Shown: positions 54,033 to 63,434, numbered from the stretch's first letter. The stretch is 64,000 bases of DNA from Planctomycetota bacterium (GCA_029259915.1 JAJDED010000026.1:1-64000); one strand, 5' to 3'. Made by a program: numbers and translations. Notes: generated by a model not told the origin, from the letters alone.

Positions 54033-55109
54033 TTAGAAAGATTCCACACTTGGCCGGGATTGTTCCGACGAGCTTTCCAGATTGGCCTCGGAAAGTGGCT
54101 GCTCGAAACGGCCGAAAACCATCCGTCCCGCGCTGGTTTGGAGTACGCTCGTAACGTTGGCAAGAACGTCTTGGTTGACATGCTCGCGACCGCCTTCGAT
54201 GACAACCATCGTGCCATCTTCCAGGTAACCGACGCCTTGGCCCGCCTCTTCCCCCATTTTCACGATGCGCACTTCCACCATTTCCCCAGGCAGGAACACC
54301 GGCTTGAGCGAGTTGGCCAAGTCGTTGAGATTGATCACTCCCACATCGTGTAGCTTGGCAACCTTATTGAGGTTGTAGTCGTTGGTAACCACTTTTCCTT
54401 CCAAGTGCTTGGCAAGTAGCACGAGTTTTTGGTCCACCGGTTGTCCGGCAAACTGCGGGAGTTCGCGATCGTACACCACCAAGTCGACTTTCGGATCGCC
54501 GCGCAAACGGTTCAGAATATCCAACCCACGTCGCCCACGCCCTCGTTTCAGACGATCGCTGGAGTCGGCAATCCCCTGCAACTCCGCAATCACAAACTGC
54601 GGCATGATCAGTTGGTTGTCGATCACGCGGGTTTCGATCACGTCGGCAATGCGGCCATCGATCACGACGCTCGTGTCGAGCACATAAGGCTTGAGCCCTT
54701 TGATTTCTTTGGCGAATTCCACGTAGGGAATGATAAACCGAAAATCGTCTTTCGTTTGCATGAGGATGCTAATGCACGTGTAACAAAGCACCATGCCAAG
54801 CACCATGGGGATCCACTGCGCTTGGAGCGTTTTTGCATCGGGCAGAACGGGACTTAGTGCGAGTTTCAGCACATACGTCATCAACAAGCCGATCAACAGA
54901 CCGAAGTAAACTGCAGTGATCGTATCGAGACGCTTGCGCCCAACCAACACATCGACAAAGATCACCGCGGCCGACAACAGCAGCAGCCCGCCCACGACAG
55001 CCCACGGAATGTAGGCGGCTTCGCGGGATAGATCTTCCGACTGGATGACCTGGAAGCCGATCCCCGCGGCAACCAGCACAAAAACACAGCGCAAAATTAC
55101 AAGTGCCAT
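54033..55109 (-). CDS. PIN-TRAM domain membrane protein (YacL-like)
   Basis: 358 residues. Four N-terminal membrane helices (MALVILRCVFVLVAAGIGFQ, VVGGLLLLSAAVIFVDVLVG and following) lead to a PIN domain with acidic active-site residues (VLDTSVVIDGR, D145) and a C-terminal TRAM domain (PVFLPGEMVEVRIVKMGEEA). The group, represented by B. subtilis YacL, is thought to be a membrane-attached RNase or toxin-like nuclease; the activity is not proven. It is convergent with argS. Confidence 0.9.
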   Translation of the reverse strand: MALVILRCVFVLVAAGIGFQVIQSEDLSREAAYIPWAVVGGLLLLSAAVIFVDVLVGRKRLDTITAVYFGLLIGLLMTYVLKLALSPVLPDAKTLQAQWIPMVLGMVLCYTCISILMQTKDDFRFIIPYVEFAKEIKGLKPYVLDTSVVIDGRIADVIETRVIDNQLIMPQFVIAELQGIADSSDRLKRGRGRRGLDILNRLRGDPKVDLVVYDRELPQFAGQPVDQKLVLLAKHLEGKVVTNDYNLNKVAKLHDVGVINLNDLANSLKPVFLPGEMVEVRIVKMGEEAGQGVGYLEDGTMVVIEGGREHVNQDVLANVTSVLQTSAGRMVFGRFEQPLSEANLESSSEQSRPSVESF

Positions 55110-55264
55110 GGCGTCGGATTATCCGTAGCAGGTGAGGGCGTCCGCAACTTATGGGGCGAAGCCCAAAAAAGGAAAACACAATAGCCGTCCCCAGAAACCT
55201 TTATTCTACCAAGCCCAACCCCGCGAGTCAGCCCTAGGTGACCACGCCATTGGATTTCGAGGGT

Positions 55265-56398
55265 TTATTGCGATCTTTTCCTGCTAAGCCGCAAGCGGCA
55301 GTTTGAATGATTTTCCAGTGCGAATCGATCGGTCATTCCTGCCAGGAAATCGCAAGTTGCCCGTGCTACGCCGTCGGTGGGGATCCGTCGCTGAAACTTT
55401 TGGGGCAGTTGCTCCGGAAGATCGGAATAATGGGCAAACATTTCCTGTAGTGCCTCGCCCGCAACCGTCCGTTCGGCCAGCACGGTGGGATGACGATAGA
55501 CGTGGGAAAACAAAAAAGACTCCAACTCATCTTTTTGCTGGGTGAACTCTTCACTGGGAACCGCGAGCCTCTGCGGGAAATCCTTGGCCGCTTGTGGACT
55601 TTCAATACCGGCCTCATCCAATCGGTGCCGTGTTGCCTCGACCAGATCGCTGACCAAGGTTTCGATCAACTGATGAATTATCGCCCGACGCATTTGTTCC
55701 GGCTCGAGCGCTGTGGTTCGTTTTTCGACCCGTGTCGCCGCGTCACGCCAAAGGGGCACCTCCAATAATTGGTCCAACTCCAGCAGGCCCAATTCCAACG
55801 CGTCGTCGGCATCGTGCGAATCGTAGGCAATGCTGTCGGCTGCATCCACCACTTGCACTTCCAGCAACGGCTGGCTGTTTCCGCGGTCCGCTTTTCTATC
55901 TCGCGATCTTTGCCCAGAAAGCACTTCCTGGGAGAGATTCAATCCGGGGAATTCCGGGTAGCGGTTTTCCAGGAGAGTCGCAATGCGCAGCGCATGATGG
56001 TTGTGTTCGAATCCGCCGCACTCGCGCGTGCAGGTGTTAAGTATTTCTTCTCCCGCATGGCCGAAAGGGGGGTGACCGATGTCGTGGATCAATGCTAGGG
56101 CTTCGATCAAGTCTTCGTTGAGCCGCAACACGCGGCCAATCGTGCGTGAGATGGATGCCACTTCCAAAGTATGAGTCAATCGCGAGCGATGGTAGTCGCC
56201 CAGATGCCCGGTGAAGACTTGGGTTTTATGGGCCAAGCGGCGAAACGCGCTGCTATGCACAATCCGATCGCGGTCTCGCTGAAACGGACCCCGATAGGGA
56301 TGCGACTGCTCCGCGTGTTCCCGACCAACCGAGTTGGCGTCGAGCATCGCATAAGGAGCAAGCGGCAGATGGGCTTGTGCAACGAATTTGTCGGGCAT
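55265..56398 (-). CDS. Deoxyguanosinetriphosphate triphosphohydrolase-like protein (HD)
   Basis: 377 residues. The HD-domain metal ligands are visible: RLTHTLEV (H76) and ALIHDIGHPPFGHAGE (H105, D106). The early HSSAFRRLAHKTQVF block is characteristic of the dGTPase group, which hydrolyses dNTP to deoxynucleoside and triphosphate. The C-terminal two thirds are typical. No membrane segment. Regulation unknown. Confidence 0.93.
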   Translation of the reverse strand: MPDKFVAQAHLPLAPYAMLDANSVGREHAEQSHPYRGPFQRDRDRIVHSSAFRRLAHKTQVFTGHLGDYHRSRLTHTLEVASISRTIGRVLRLNEDLIEALALIHDIGHPPFGHAGEEILNTCTRECGGFEHNHHALRIATLLENRYPEFPGLNLSQEVLSGQRSRDRKADRGNSQPLLEVQVVDAADSIAYDSHDADDALELGLLELDQLLEVPLWRDAATRVEKRTTALEPEQMRRAIIHQLIETLVSDLVEATRHRLDEAGIESPQAAKDFPQRLAVPSEEFTQQKDELESFLFSHVYRHPTVLAERTVAGEALQEMFAHYSDLPEQLPQKFQRRIPTDGVARATCDFLAGMTDRFALENHSNCRLRLSRKRSQ

Positions 56399-56429
56399 AT
56401 TTTGGTGATCAAAGAGATTTTAGTGCAAA

Positions 56430-56454
56430 TGTCAGGTGCGGCACCTGACCTACT
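56430..56454. repeat. Second copy of the AGGTGC/GCACCT palindrome
   Basis: GTCAGGTGC and GCACCTGAC, identical to 29665-29689 except one central base, with the same CTAC tail. It lies upstream of the dGTPase gene. Confidence 0.6.
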
Positions 56455-56538
56455 GTCTAAAAAGGTGGGTAAACCTGCTGGCGAATAAATATTATTCGAT
56501 GTCAATGATTCACGCGCAAGCAGAACTACCCACCCTAT

Positions 56539-56618
56539 AAAAAGTCTGGCTCTTAGCTCTCTGCTCTAGGCTCTCTGCAAAAAGTCTGGCTCTTAGCTCT
56601 CTGCTCTAGGCTCTCTGC
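56539..56618. repeat. 40-bp tandem repeat, two perfect copies
   Basis: The unit (AAAAAGTCTGGCTCTTAGCT followed by CTCTGCTCTAGGCTCTCTGC) occurs exactly twice, at 56539-56578 and 56579-56618. It is built of seven- to eight-base CTCT steps like the tract at 46601 and the mirror of CTAGGAG tracts. It ends just before the stop codon of the HIT gene. Confidence 0.75.
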
Positions 56619-56619
56619 T

Positions 56620-57156
56620 TCATTTTTCCACAAGTGCCTCCCACATCGCTTCGAGCGATTGCGAGATAATCCGCGCACCGGCAAGCGTTGGCATAAAATT
56701 ATTGTCGCCTGACCAGCGCGGCACCAGATGCCAGTGTAGGTGTCCCGGCACGCCAGCCCCCGCGGCCCGACCCAAGTTCAATCCCACGTTAAACCCTTCG
56801 GGCTTTATTGTTTGTGTTAAGAGTTCGGTATATTTTGTCAGCATTTGCATCGCTTCCAGGTGTTCCTCGTCGGTGAGTTCGCCTAATTCACCGGCGTGAC
56901 GTAGTGGAGCTATGAGCAGGTGGCCATTGGTGTAGGGATAGCGGTTCAGGATGGTTAGTATTTGCTTGCCGATGCTGACGACTAAATTCTGACGGTTTGC
57001 TTCGCTCGGGTCGGCATACTTTCCTGCGGCACGACAGAGAAAGCAGGTGGTGCTGGCTCCGGGTCGCCGCGTTTGTGGCTCCGACAGTTTTTCGTCTGAT
57101 TCGCTGCCCGACACATATCCCAATCGCCAGGGCGCCCAAATCTTCTGTAAGTCCAT
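56620..57156 (-). CDS. HIT family protein
   Basis: 178 residues from the ATG at 57156. The histidine triad HLHWHLVPRW (H139, H141, H143) lies near the C-terminus. An N-terminal CFLCRAAGK and YPYTNGHLLIAP are typical of the AP4A-hydrolase/FHIT-like branch. It hydrolyses or transfers nucleotidyl groups; the substrate is unknown. Two cysteines of CFLC may bind zinc. An upstream in-frame extension was rejected because the MDLQKIWAPWRLGYVSG start is the conserved one. Confidence 0.92.
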   Translation of the reverse strand: MDLQKIWAPWRLGYVSGSESDEKLSEPQTRRPGASTTCFLCRAAGKYADPSEANRQNLVVSIGKQILTILNRYPYTNGHLLIAPLRHAGELGELTDEEHLEAMQMLTKYTELLTQTIKPEGFNVGLNLGRAAGAGVPGHLHWHLVPRWSGDNNFMPTLAGARIISQSLEAMWEALVEK

Positions 57157-57317
57157 AACTGGTTTCCCCGTGAAGCCACTGCTCGATCCATGTTCGCACC
57201 CCAGGAGGGGTATCCTTAGTGGACATGCGAGTTTAGGCTGCACGTCTGACTGGAACAATACTGGCTTTCGCTTCGGCAGAATGCTCCGATTCGGTTTCAC
57301 ACCATTTTCTCGCAGAC

Positions 57318-59603
57318 ATGATGACATCAGCGAAAAAACATCACCTGGAACAATCGTTGACTGCTCGAGGGAAGTGTTTTCTGCTTTCTGCCTTGATGGC
57401 CCATGCCTTGTGCTGGGGGTATGTGTCGGCTGCAGCGGAGCCAGCAACCGCCGAGCGGGCGCAGCCGGACGAATCCTGCGCGCAAATCGATCCGACGCGG
57501 TTGGCCCAGCAAGTCACCCTCCACCGCGACCAGTATGGCGTGCCGCACGTATTTGGCGAGACGGACGAAAGCGTGATTTTCGGTTTCGGCTACGCGCAGG
57601 CGGAAGACTATTTTTGGCAAATCGAAGACGTGTATATCCTTGCGTTGGGTCGCTATGCCGAAGTGCGTGGTCCGCAGGGATTGAATTCCGATCTTTTGAA
57701 CCGAGCATTCGAAATTGTGCCTCGCAGCAAACGCGATTTCGCCACACTCGACCCCGCTTCGCAGCGCTTATATGCAGCGTTTGTCGCGGGGATCAATGCC
57801 TATCTTGCCAAACATCCCGAAGTTCGACCGCGCTTGATCAAGCGATTTGAACCGTGGCACGTATTGGCCTACTACCGACATGTCGCGTTGGAAATGACGT
57901 TTCGTTTCACCGGGTTGAGCGAAAGTTTTCTTCCCCGTCGCAATCCGCAAATCCTAGCCGCCACGGGCTCCAACGGCTGGGCAATCCACGGCAAGCATAC
58001 CACTTCGGGGAACCCGATGCTGCTGGCCAATCCGCACATGCCCGCGTTTGGGTTTGCGCAGTTGATGGAAGCACATCTCCACTGCAAAGGCAAACCGGAC
58101 GGACAGCCGTGGAACTTTATCGGGGCCGGTTTTTACGGTAGTCCCCTGCTGGCCATGGGCCACAACGATCGCCTGGGGTGGACGCTGGTGTCGAATCAGC
58201 CCGACATTGCCGACACCTGGAAAATTCAGTTCACCGATCCCGACAACCCTTTAGCTTATCCCTACGATGGCGGCTGGAGGGAAGCGGTTGTGTGGCAGGA
58301 GTCGATTCGTGTGCGCAAAACGCGCGCGATGGAAACTCGGACGGTTCGCTTTCGCAAAACCCACCACGGTCCGATCGTTGCCCGCGAAGATAAAAAAACC
58401 ATGCTCGCGGCACGTGTCTCGGGTTTGTTCGAGACAGTTCCGCTTCGGCAATCGTTGCAGATGATCAAAGCGCAAAACCTTGCCGAATTCCGCGAAGCGC
58501 TGTCGATGATGCAGATTTTGTATATGAATGTTCTCTATGCCGATTGCGAGGGCAACATTCAGTTTGTCTACACGGGACGCATCCCGCGCCGCGACCCTCG
58601 TTTCGATTGGTCTCGGCCGGTCGACGGCAGCGATCCGGCGACCGAATGGTCGGGGATCCATTCGCTCGGCGACTTGCCGCAGGTGCTCAACCCTGAATCG
58701 GGGTTCGTACAAAACTGCAATTCGTCGCCGATGATCACGACCGATGGAGAAAATCCCCGTGAGGAGGATTTCCCTGCATACATGGTTGGCGATGCCACGG
58801 CGTTCACCCGCCGGGCTCTGCGTTCGTTGGAGTTGCTGCGAGAAATGCACGGATTGACGTTCCAGCAATGGCAACGTGCGGCATTCGACACAGAAGTGTA
58901 CTGGGCACGGCACGAGTTGCCACGGTTTGCTCAGGCTTTGCAGGAGATAGAACAAGAGATGCCCGAGTTGGCTTCGCAGGTGCAGCCCTATCTGGAGCAT
59001 TTGCTCGAATGGGACGCGAAGATTACTCCCACGTCGACAGCCGCATCGCTTTGCCACGCCTGGTACGAGGAACTTTATGGTGGAGTTTATCCGGGCGAAA
59101 CGCTGCGAAGTCGTTTTCACAACCAGCCTGCGGAACAGATGAAGGCGCTGGTTCGCGCTGCCGAGCGGCTGCAAACTATGCACGGAACGTGGCGCGTTGC
59201 GTATGGTGAACTTTACCGCAGCCAACGACAACCGTTTTTGGCAGATTTGGTTGACGCACGATTCGACGATTCGGCCGAAAGCCTGCCTTCGTTGGGCGGA
59301 CATGGACCGATGGGGGTGGTATTCACCCAGTATTATTCGCCCAGTTTAGAAATTCCCTGGGTCATCTCGCAACGCCGGCGGTATGGGATGGTGGGGACCT
59401 CTTATCTGGCGGCTTATGAATTCGATCCGGACGGGGTGCGTGGCGCAAGCCTGGTGCCTTTCGGATCCAGCGGCGACCCGGCGTCTCCCCATTTTTTCGA
59501 TCAGGCACAGCTCCTTGCCCAGAAGCGACTGAAACCGGAGCTATTTACCGAGCAGCAGGTTCTTCAGGGTGCCGTGCGCAGCTATCGCCCCAGCGAGCGC
59601 TAA
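57318..59603 (+). CDS. Penicillin acylase family protein (Ntn hydrolase)
   Basis: 761 residues with an N-terminal signal-like segment (FLLSALMAHALCWGYVSAAA). The propeptide contains VTLHRDQYGVPHVFGETDES. Autoprocessing would occur at Gly217-Ser218 in ATGSNGWAIHG, freeing the nucleophile Ser218; NPHMPAFGFA follows. The length and single-chain precursor layout match the family, which hydrolyses amide bonds of N-acyl compounds (beta-lactams, homoserine lactones) in the periplasm. The substrate is unknown. Divergent from the HIT gene. Confidence 0.92.
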   Translation: MMTSAKKHHLEQSLTARGKCFLLSALMAHALCWGYVSAAAEPATAERAQPDESCAQIDPTRLAQQVTLHRDQYGVPHVFGETDESVIFGFGYAQAEDYFWQIEDVYILALGRYAEVRGPQGLNSDLLNRAFEIVPRSKRDFATLDPASQRLYAAFVAGINAYLAKHPEVRPRLIKRFEPWHVLAYYRHVALEMTFRFTGLSESFLPRRNPQILAATGSNGWAIHGKHTTSGNPMLLANPHMPAFGFAQLMEAHLHCKGKPDGQPWNFIGAGFYGSPLLAMGHNDRLGWTLVSNQPDIADTWKIQFTDPDNPLAYPYDGGWREAVVWQESIRVRKTRAMETRTVRFRKTHHGPIVAREDKKTMLAARVSGLFETVPLRQSLQMIKAQNLAEFREALSMMQILYMNVLYADCEGNIQFVYTGRIPRRDPRFDWSRPVDGSDPATEWSGIHSLGDLPQVLNPESGFVQNCNSSPMITTDGENPREEDFPAYMVGDATAFTRRALRSLELLREMHGLTFQQWQRAAFDTEVYWARHELPRFAQALQEIEQEMPELASQVQPYLEHLLEWDAKITPTSTAASLCHAWYEELYGGVYPGETLRSRFHNQPAEQMKALVRAAERLQTMHGTWRVAYGELYRSQRQPFLADLVDARFDDSAESLPSLGGHGPMGVVFTQYYSPSLEIPWVISQRRRYGMVGTSYLAAYEFDPDGVRGASLVPFGSSGDPASPHFFDQAQLLAQKRLKPELFTEQQVLQGAVRSYRPSER

Positions 59604-60155
59604 GGGCGAAGCTCGATAATAACTTCTCGATTTCGGATTCACACACATGAGGCACGGAGAATACAGGGATAAGAACACTCATCTTCACTTATTTGCACTG
59701 ATCTGAAGGTTATTAGCGAGGATAAGCGCAGATAAGTGTTCCTTTTTTCTCTTCTCTGTGCCCACTGTGCCCACTGTGTTCGACTTTTGCACTTTAGGGG
59801 GTTCAGGATCCACCACGATTCGTCAAAAAAAGAATAGAACGCGGATAAACGCAGATAGAACGGATTGGCACCGATTACGAAATAATTGGGAGGTGTGTTT
59901 TCATGGACGCAGTTCTCAGTCCCCTGAAAAAATCTGCGGAAATCCGCATGATCCGTGTTCATCTGCGTTCTATTCTGCTTGTTAAAAAAGTGCAAAACTC
60001 AGACTGTGTCTCTGTAGTAATTCGTCCGAAGAACCTTCGGAGTTATTCCTGAGCCGTTTTTTAGGCAAGTTGTGCTTGCCTACACTGCGGGGTCGAGTTG
60101 CAGTATACTGCTGCGTGAGGCGAAACCGGTTTCATTCCTCCGTTGAATTTCAGCA
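59604..60155. repeat. 552-bp gap with two repeat elements and a hairpin
   Basis: 59672-59742 ends TTAGCGAGGATAAGCGCAGA TAAGTGTTCC, as at 27621 and 32309. 59831-59976 opens AGAATAGAACGCGGAT and closes ATCTGCGTTCTATTCT; its first half is the inverse of 50816-50875. AGGCAAG (60063-60069) and CTTGCCT (60075-60081) form a small hairpin. A TATACT (60104-60109) may be the -10 for the PSP1 gene. No gene is seen. Confidence 0.55.
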
Positions 60156-61064
60156 ATGCCCAAGTATGTAATTCGTTATGGCACGATGCGGCACCTCGGC
60201 GTATTTACTACGCGGGGCAACGATACCTATGAGCGCAATGCGCAAGTTGTTGCTCGGACGAATCGTGGCTTGGAATTGGGCGAGGTGCTTTGCGAAGCTA
60301 CGGAGCAAGCGCTCACAAGTATGGAAAATCCTCAAAGCGGCCAGATTTTACGTAAAGTCAGCAAGGACGACACCGGCGAGCTGCGCCGACTTTTGGAACA
60401 GCAAGAACAAGAACATCAACTATGTACCAAGCACATTGCCGACCTCAATTTGGATATGCGCTTGGTAGACGTCGAACATATCTATGGCGGCGAGCGGGTG
60501 GTGGTGTACTATCTGGCCGAGGAACGCGTCGATTTTCGTCAGCTTGTAAAAAACCTGGCGACCGAATTCCAGACACGAATCGAGATGCGGCAGATTGGCG
60601 TTCGGGACGAGGCAAAACTTTTGGCCGACTACGGCGATTGTGGCAAGCCGGTTTGCTGCAATACGCATCTGTCTGAAATGCCACCCGTTTCGATGAGAAT
60701 GGCCAAATTGCAGAAGGCCACCCTGGACCCCAGCAAGATATCAGGCCGCTGTGGCCGACTGAAATGCTGCTTGCGGTACGAATACGAGACCTACCAGGAA
60801 TTGCAGAAGGACTTACCCCCTGTGGGGTCGGAGGTTGTTACGAACCAAGGCAAGGCACGTGTGCTAGCCCAGGAGATTTTAGCTTCGCAACTTCTGATAC
60901 AGACAGAGGATATGCGCCGGCTGATGATCGACGGGGCGGACGTGCTAACCGTGCTGAAGCGGGGAAGGGGTCCTCAGAAAAAGGGCGGAAAAAGAGATGA
61001 TGAGAAAAAAACATCTTCGGATTCCTTGCCATCAGACAAAGACGCATCCCCAGACAAAGAGTAG
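60156..61064 (+). CDS. ricT: PSP1-domain protein, RicT (YaaT) homologue
   Basis: 302 residues. The PSP1 core runs MPKYVIRYGTMRHLGVFTTR, then LVDVEHIYGGERVVVYYLAE and the cysteine-rich stretches GDCGKPVCCNTH and GRCGRLKCCLRYEY. In B. subtilis RicT acts with RicA and RicF in a complex that needs Fe-S clusters and affects RNA maturation and sporulation. The eight cysteines could bind Fe-S. A lysine/serine-rich tail ends it. No RicA/RicF genes are nearby. Confidence 0.9.
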   Translation: MPKYVIRYGTMRHLGVFTTRGNDTYERNAQVVARTNRGLELGEVLCEATEQALTSMENPQSGQILRKVSKDDTGELRRLLEQQEQEHQLCTKHIADLNLDMRLVDVEHIYGGERVVVYYLAEERVDFRQLVKNLATEFQTRIEMRQIGVRDEAKLLADYGDCGKPVCCNTHLSEMPPVSMRMAKLQKATLDPSKISGRCGRLKCCLRYEYETYQELQKDLPPVGSEVVTNQGKARVLAQEILASQLLIQTEDMRRLMIDGADVLTVLKRGRGPQKKGGKRDDEKKTSSDSLPSDKDASPDKE

Positions 61065-61127
61065 AATAGATAAAGGTGAGCCGGCGCATGCCGGGCATTG
61101 TCATTAAAAAACGAGTATCGGTTAGCT

Positions 61128-61640
61128 ATGCTGGATCCTGATCATCCAATTGCCTTGTTGTTGCAACGCGACAAGCGATATCATTTCGACGCATACCTGT
61201 TTGTGTTCGAAGCGCTCCGTTTCGCCCAGGAACAACTGGGAATGGGAAACGAGCAGATTTCTGAAGACTCGGCTTCCGAGGATCCAGTTTCCGACGATCC
61301 CATTCTTGAAGACCTGCTCTCAGGCGACTCGATGCCTGACGAGCCAAGCGACGAGGAACCACCCGAGCGACATGTCACGGGCCAAGAACTTTGCGAAGCA
61401 ATGCGACTCTACGCGCACGACCAATACGGCTATCTTGCCAAGAGTGTGTTGAATCATTGGGGAATCGTAAGCACGGGCGACTTTGGCGAGATCGTGTTCA
61501 ACCTCATCGAGATCGAACAGATGCGGAAAACTCCCAACGATTGCCGGGAAGACTTCGACAATGTGTTTGACTTCGACGAGGGATTCCGACACAGCTTTCA
61601 GTTTTCTCTTCCCGATTCTAGCGAGGAGCGGCGACGCTGA
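61128..61640 (+). CDS. Minf_1886-family protein
   Basis: 170 residues from the ATG at 61128. The family, confined to Planctomycetes and Verrucomicrobia, shows HFDAYLFVFEALRFAQEQLG, then HVTGQELCEAMRLYAHDQYG, LAKSVLNHWGIVSTGDFGEI and FNLIEIEQMRKT. An acidic insertion (EDSASEDPVSDDPILEDLLS) separates two parts. No function is known. The next small gene overlaps its stop by the TGATG arrangement. Confidence 0.88.
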   Translation: MLDPDHPIALLLQRDKRYHFDAYLFVFEALRFAQEQLGMGNEQISEDSASEDPVSDDPILEDLLSGDSMPDEPSDEEPPERHVTGQELCEAMRLYAHDQYGYLAKSVLNHWGIVSTGDFGEIVFNLIEIEQMRKTPNDCREDFDNVFDFDEGFRHSFQFSLPDSSEERRR

Positions 61641-61816
61641 TGGCGTCTGGATCGAAAGCAGATTCCAAGAAGCGGAATCAATCGGCGGAAGATGTTCGTA
61701 ACTGCGAGGCATCGGAACTTCTCGCCCCAACCAAGAGTCGCTGGCAGTTGGCGTTGGCCGGCTTGCTGTTGGGATGTTGGATTATTTTTTTAGCTTGGTT
61801 GGCTTGGTACGATTGA
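61640..61816 (+). CDS. Small single-pass membrane protein
   Basis: 58 residues. The ATG at 61640 overlaps the stop of the Minf_1886 gene (TGATG), so translation is probably coupled. A polar N-terminal half (MASGSKADSKKRNQSAEDVR) is followed by one membrane helix (LALAGLLLGCWIIFLAWLAW) and ends YD. No family recognised; the pattern is consistent with a small membrane partner. Confidence 0.7.
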   Translation: MASGSKADSKKRNQSAEDVRNCEASELLAPTKSRWQLALAGLLLGCWIIFLAWLAWYD

Positions 61817-61918
61817 ATTTCTGTGCGTGTCCTTTTTGGGACAATGCTTCGCAAGCATGACTTTCCTCCGCACTAGCCTGTTAAGAAAAATCACCCGAAC
61901 CACAAATTACGTTCCATT

Positions 61919-62206
61919 ATGAATCTTGTACCGCTCGGCGATAAGTTGATCGTCAAACGTTTAGCAGCTACAGAAGCCACTGCCGGGGGGATCGTCTTAC
62001 CCGATTCGGCTCAGGAGAAGCCCCAGCAGGGGCGGGTGCTGAGCGTTGGAGACGGTCCGCTATTGGCCAATGGCGATCGCGCTGTTCCGGAAGTGAACGA
62101 AGGGGACCGCGTAGTCTTTGGCAACTACGCCGGCAGCGAAATAAAAATCGATGGGGAGCCTCTGCTCATCCTACGCAGCGACGATGTGTTAGCAATCATC
62201 CGATAG
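61919..62206 (+). CDS. groES: Co-chaperonin GroES
   Basis: 95 residues: NLVPLGDKLIVKRLAATEAT, the mobile loop GGIVLPDSAQEKPQQGRVLS and FGNYAGSEIKIDGEPLLILR. It caps GroEL. No groEL follows; a terpenoid-cyclase-like gene is next, with the two genes almost abutting. Planctomycetes often have several groES/groEL copies, so this may be a secondary copy. Confidence 0.95.
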   Translation: MNLVPLGDKLIVKRLAATEATAGGIVLPDSAQEKPQQGRVLSVGDGPLLANGDRAVPEVNEGDRVVFGNYAGSEIKIDGEPLLILRSDDVLAIIR

Positions 62207-62220
62207 TGGAAGGACAATTC

Positions 62221-63378
62221 ATGCTGCATCGTTACGAAAGGGCCGGAACAATGTGTCACCTTAGATTCTTCCGCGTTCACCTAGCTGCGGGATTGATTCT
62301 CCTGCTGGGAACCAACTTCCTTGCCGCCGCGCAACCAGCCGAAGAAATCTCGGCAGCGGACTGGGATGCCATGGTGGGGCGTGCCGCCCGGTTTCTCGAA
62401 TCGGCTCAAAGCGAAGACGGGTCCTACAGCAGCCATGCCGGTACGGGCATCACGTCGTTGGTGGCAACCGCCTTGATGCGCCATGGCCGCACTTCGCAAG
62501 ATCCGTTGATCGCAAAGTCGTTAGACTTCTTGGAGCAAAACGTCCAGGAGGACGGCGGCATCTATCAATCGGGAAGCCGCTATCGCAACTACGAAACGTG
62601 CTTGGCCGTTTCCTGTTTCCAGGCGGCCAACCGCCGAGGGAAGTACGATCAGCTGCTCGAAAGGGCAGAAAAATTCTTGAAGAACCTCCAGTGGAACGAA
62701 GGCGAAGGACACGACCGGTCGAGTACCAGCTTTGGCGGAGCCGGCTATGGAAACCACAATCGGCCCGATCTATCGAATACGGCTTATTTGGTCGATGCCC
62801 TGAAATCGTTGGGGCGCGGCGCGGACGACCCCGCGTTGCAGCGAGCCCTGGTGTTTGTTTCTCGTTGCCAAAACCTGGAGACCGAGCACAACGACACGAA
62901 ATTCGCGGTGATCAATCCTGACGGCGGTTTTTATTACACCATTGCCGCCGGAGGTTCGAGCCAGGCGGGGGAGACGATTTCCGGAGGACTACGCAGCTAC
63001 GGCTCGATGACTTACGCAGGACTAAAGAGCATGATCTATGCCGGTGTGGGAAAGGACGACCCGCGCGTCGAGGCGGCCTACCAATGGGTGCAGGAGCATT
63101 ATACCGTTCGCGAGAATCCCGTAATGGGCAACAATGGTCTTTTTTATTATTTCCACACGTTTGCAAAAACGCTCGACGCCATTGGCGAAGAAGAAATTAT
63201 CGACCAACACGGCGTCACCCACCGTTGGCGAAGTGAACTTGCCAGCGAACTTGCCTCCAGCCAACTCAAAAATGGAAGTTGGATCAACGAAAACGAACGC
63301 TGGCTCGAAGGGGACCCCAATCTCGTAACGGGGTATGTGCTGCTGACACTCTCCTATTGCCGCACCGACGGCGAGTAG
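62221..63378 (+). CDS. Exported prenyltransferase/squalene-oxidase-repeat protein
   Basis: 385 residues from the ATG at 62221, with GGAAGGA upstream. A signal peptide (LAAGLILLLGTNFLAAAQ) precedes alpha/alpha barrel repeats like those of terpenoid cyclases (WDAMVGRAARFLESAQSEDG, QEDGGIYQSGSRYRNYETCL, MTYAGLKSMIYAGVGKDDPR). The DxDD catalytic motif of squalene cyclases is not evident; an exported location also argues against cyclisation. A binding or structural role is more likely. Confidence 0.8.
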   Translation: MLHRYERAGTMCHLRFFRVHLAAGLILLLGTNFLAAAQPAEEISAADWDAMVGRAARFLESAQSEDGSYSSHAGTGITSLVATALMRHGRTSQDPLIAKSLDFLEQNVQEDGGIYQSGSRYRNYETCLAVSCFQAANRRGKYDQLLERAEKFLKNLQWNEGEGHDRSSTSFGGAGYGNHNRPDLSNTAYLVDALKSLGRGADDPALQRALVFVSRCQNLETEHNDTKFAVINPDGGFYYTIAAGGSSQAGETISGGLRSYGSMTYAGLKSMIYAGVGKDDPRVEAAYQWVQEHYTVRENPVMGNNGLFYYFHTFAKTLDAIGEEEIIDQHGVTHRWRSELASELASSQLKNGSWINENERWLEGDPNLVTGYVLLTLSYCRTDGE

Positions 63379-63434
63379 GTAGTTACCTACTTTTGACTGC
63401 CAATCGCTGCAATTTTTACCAATGATTACGGATA

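Noticed and set aside
56539..56618. Tandem repeat as a CRISPR array
   Set aside because: Only two copies with no spacer between them and no cas genes anywhere in the window.
58251..59303. 350-residue minus-strand open frame opposite the penicillin acylase gene
   Set aside because: The opposite strand encodes an intact enzyme with its nucleophile; this frame is a shadow.
61919..62206. groES as the start of a groESL operon
   Set aside because: The next gene is a terpenoid-cyclase-repeat protein, not a chaperonin.
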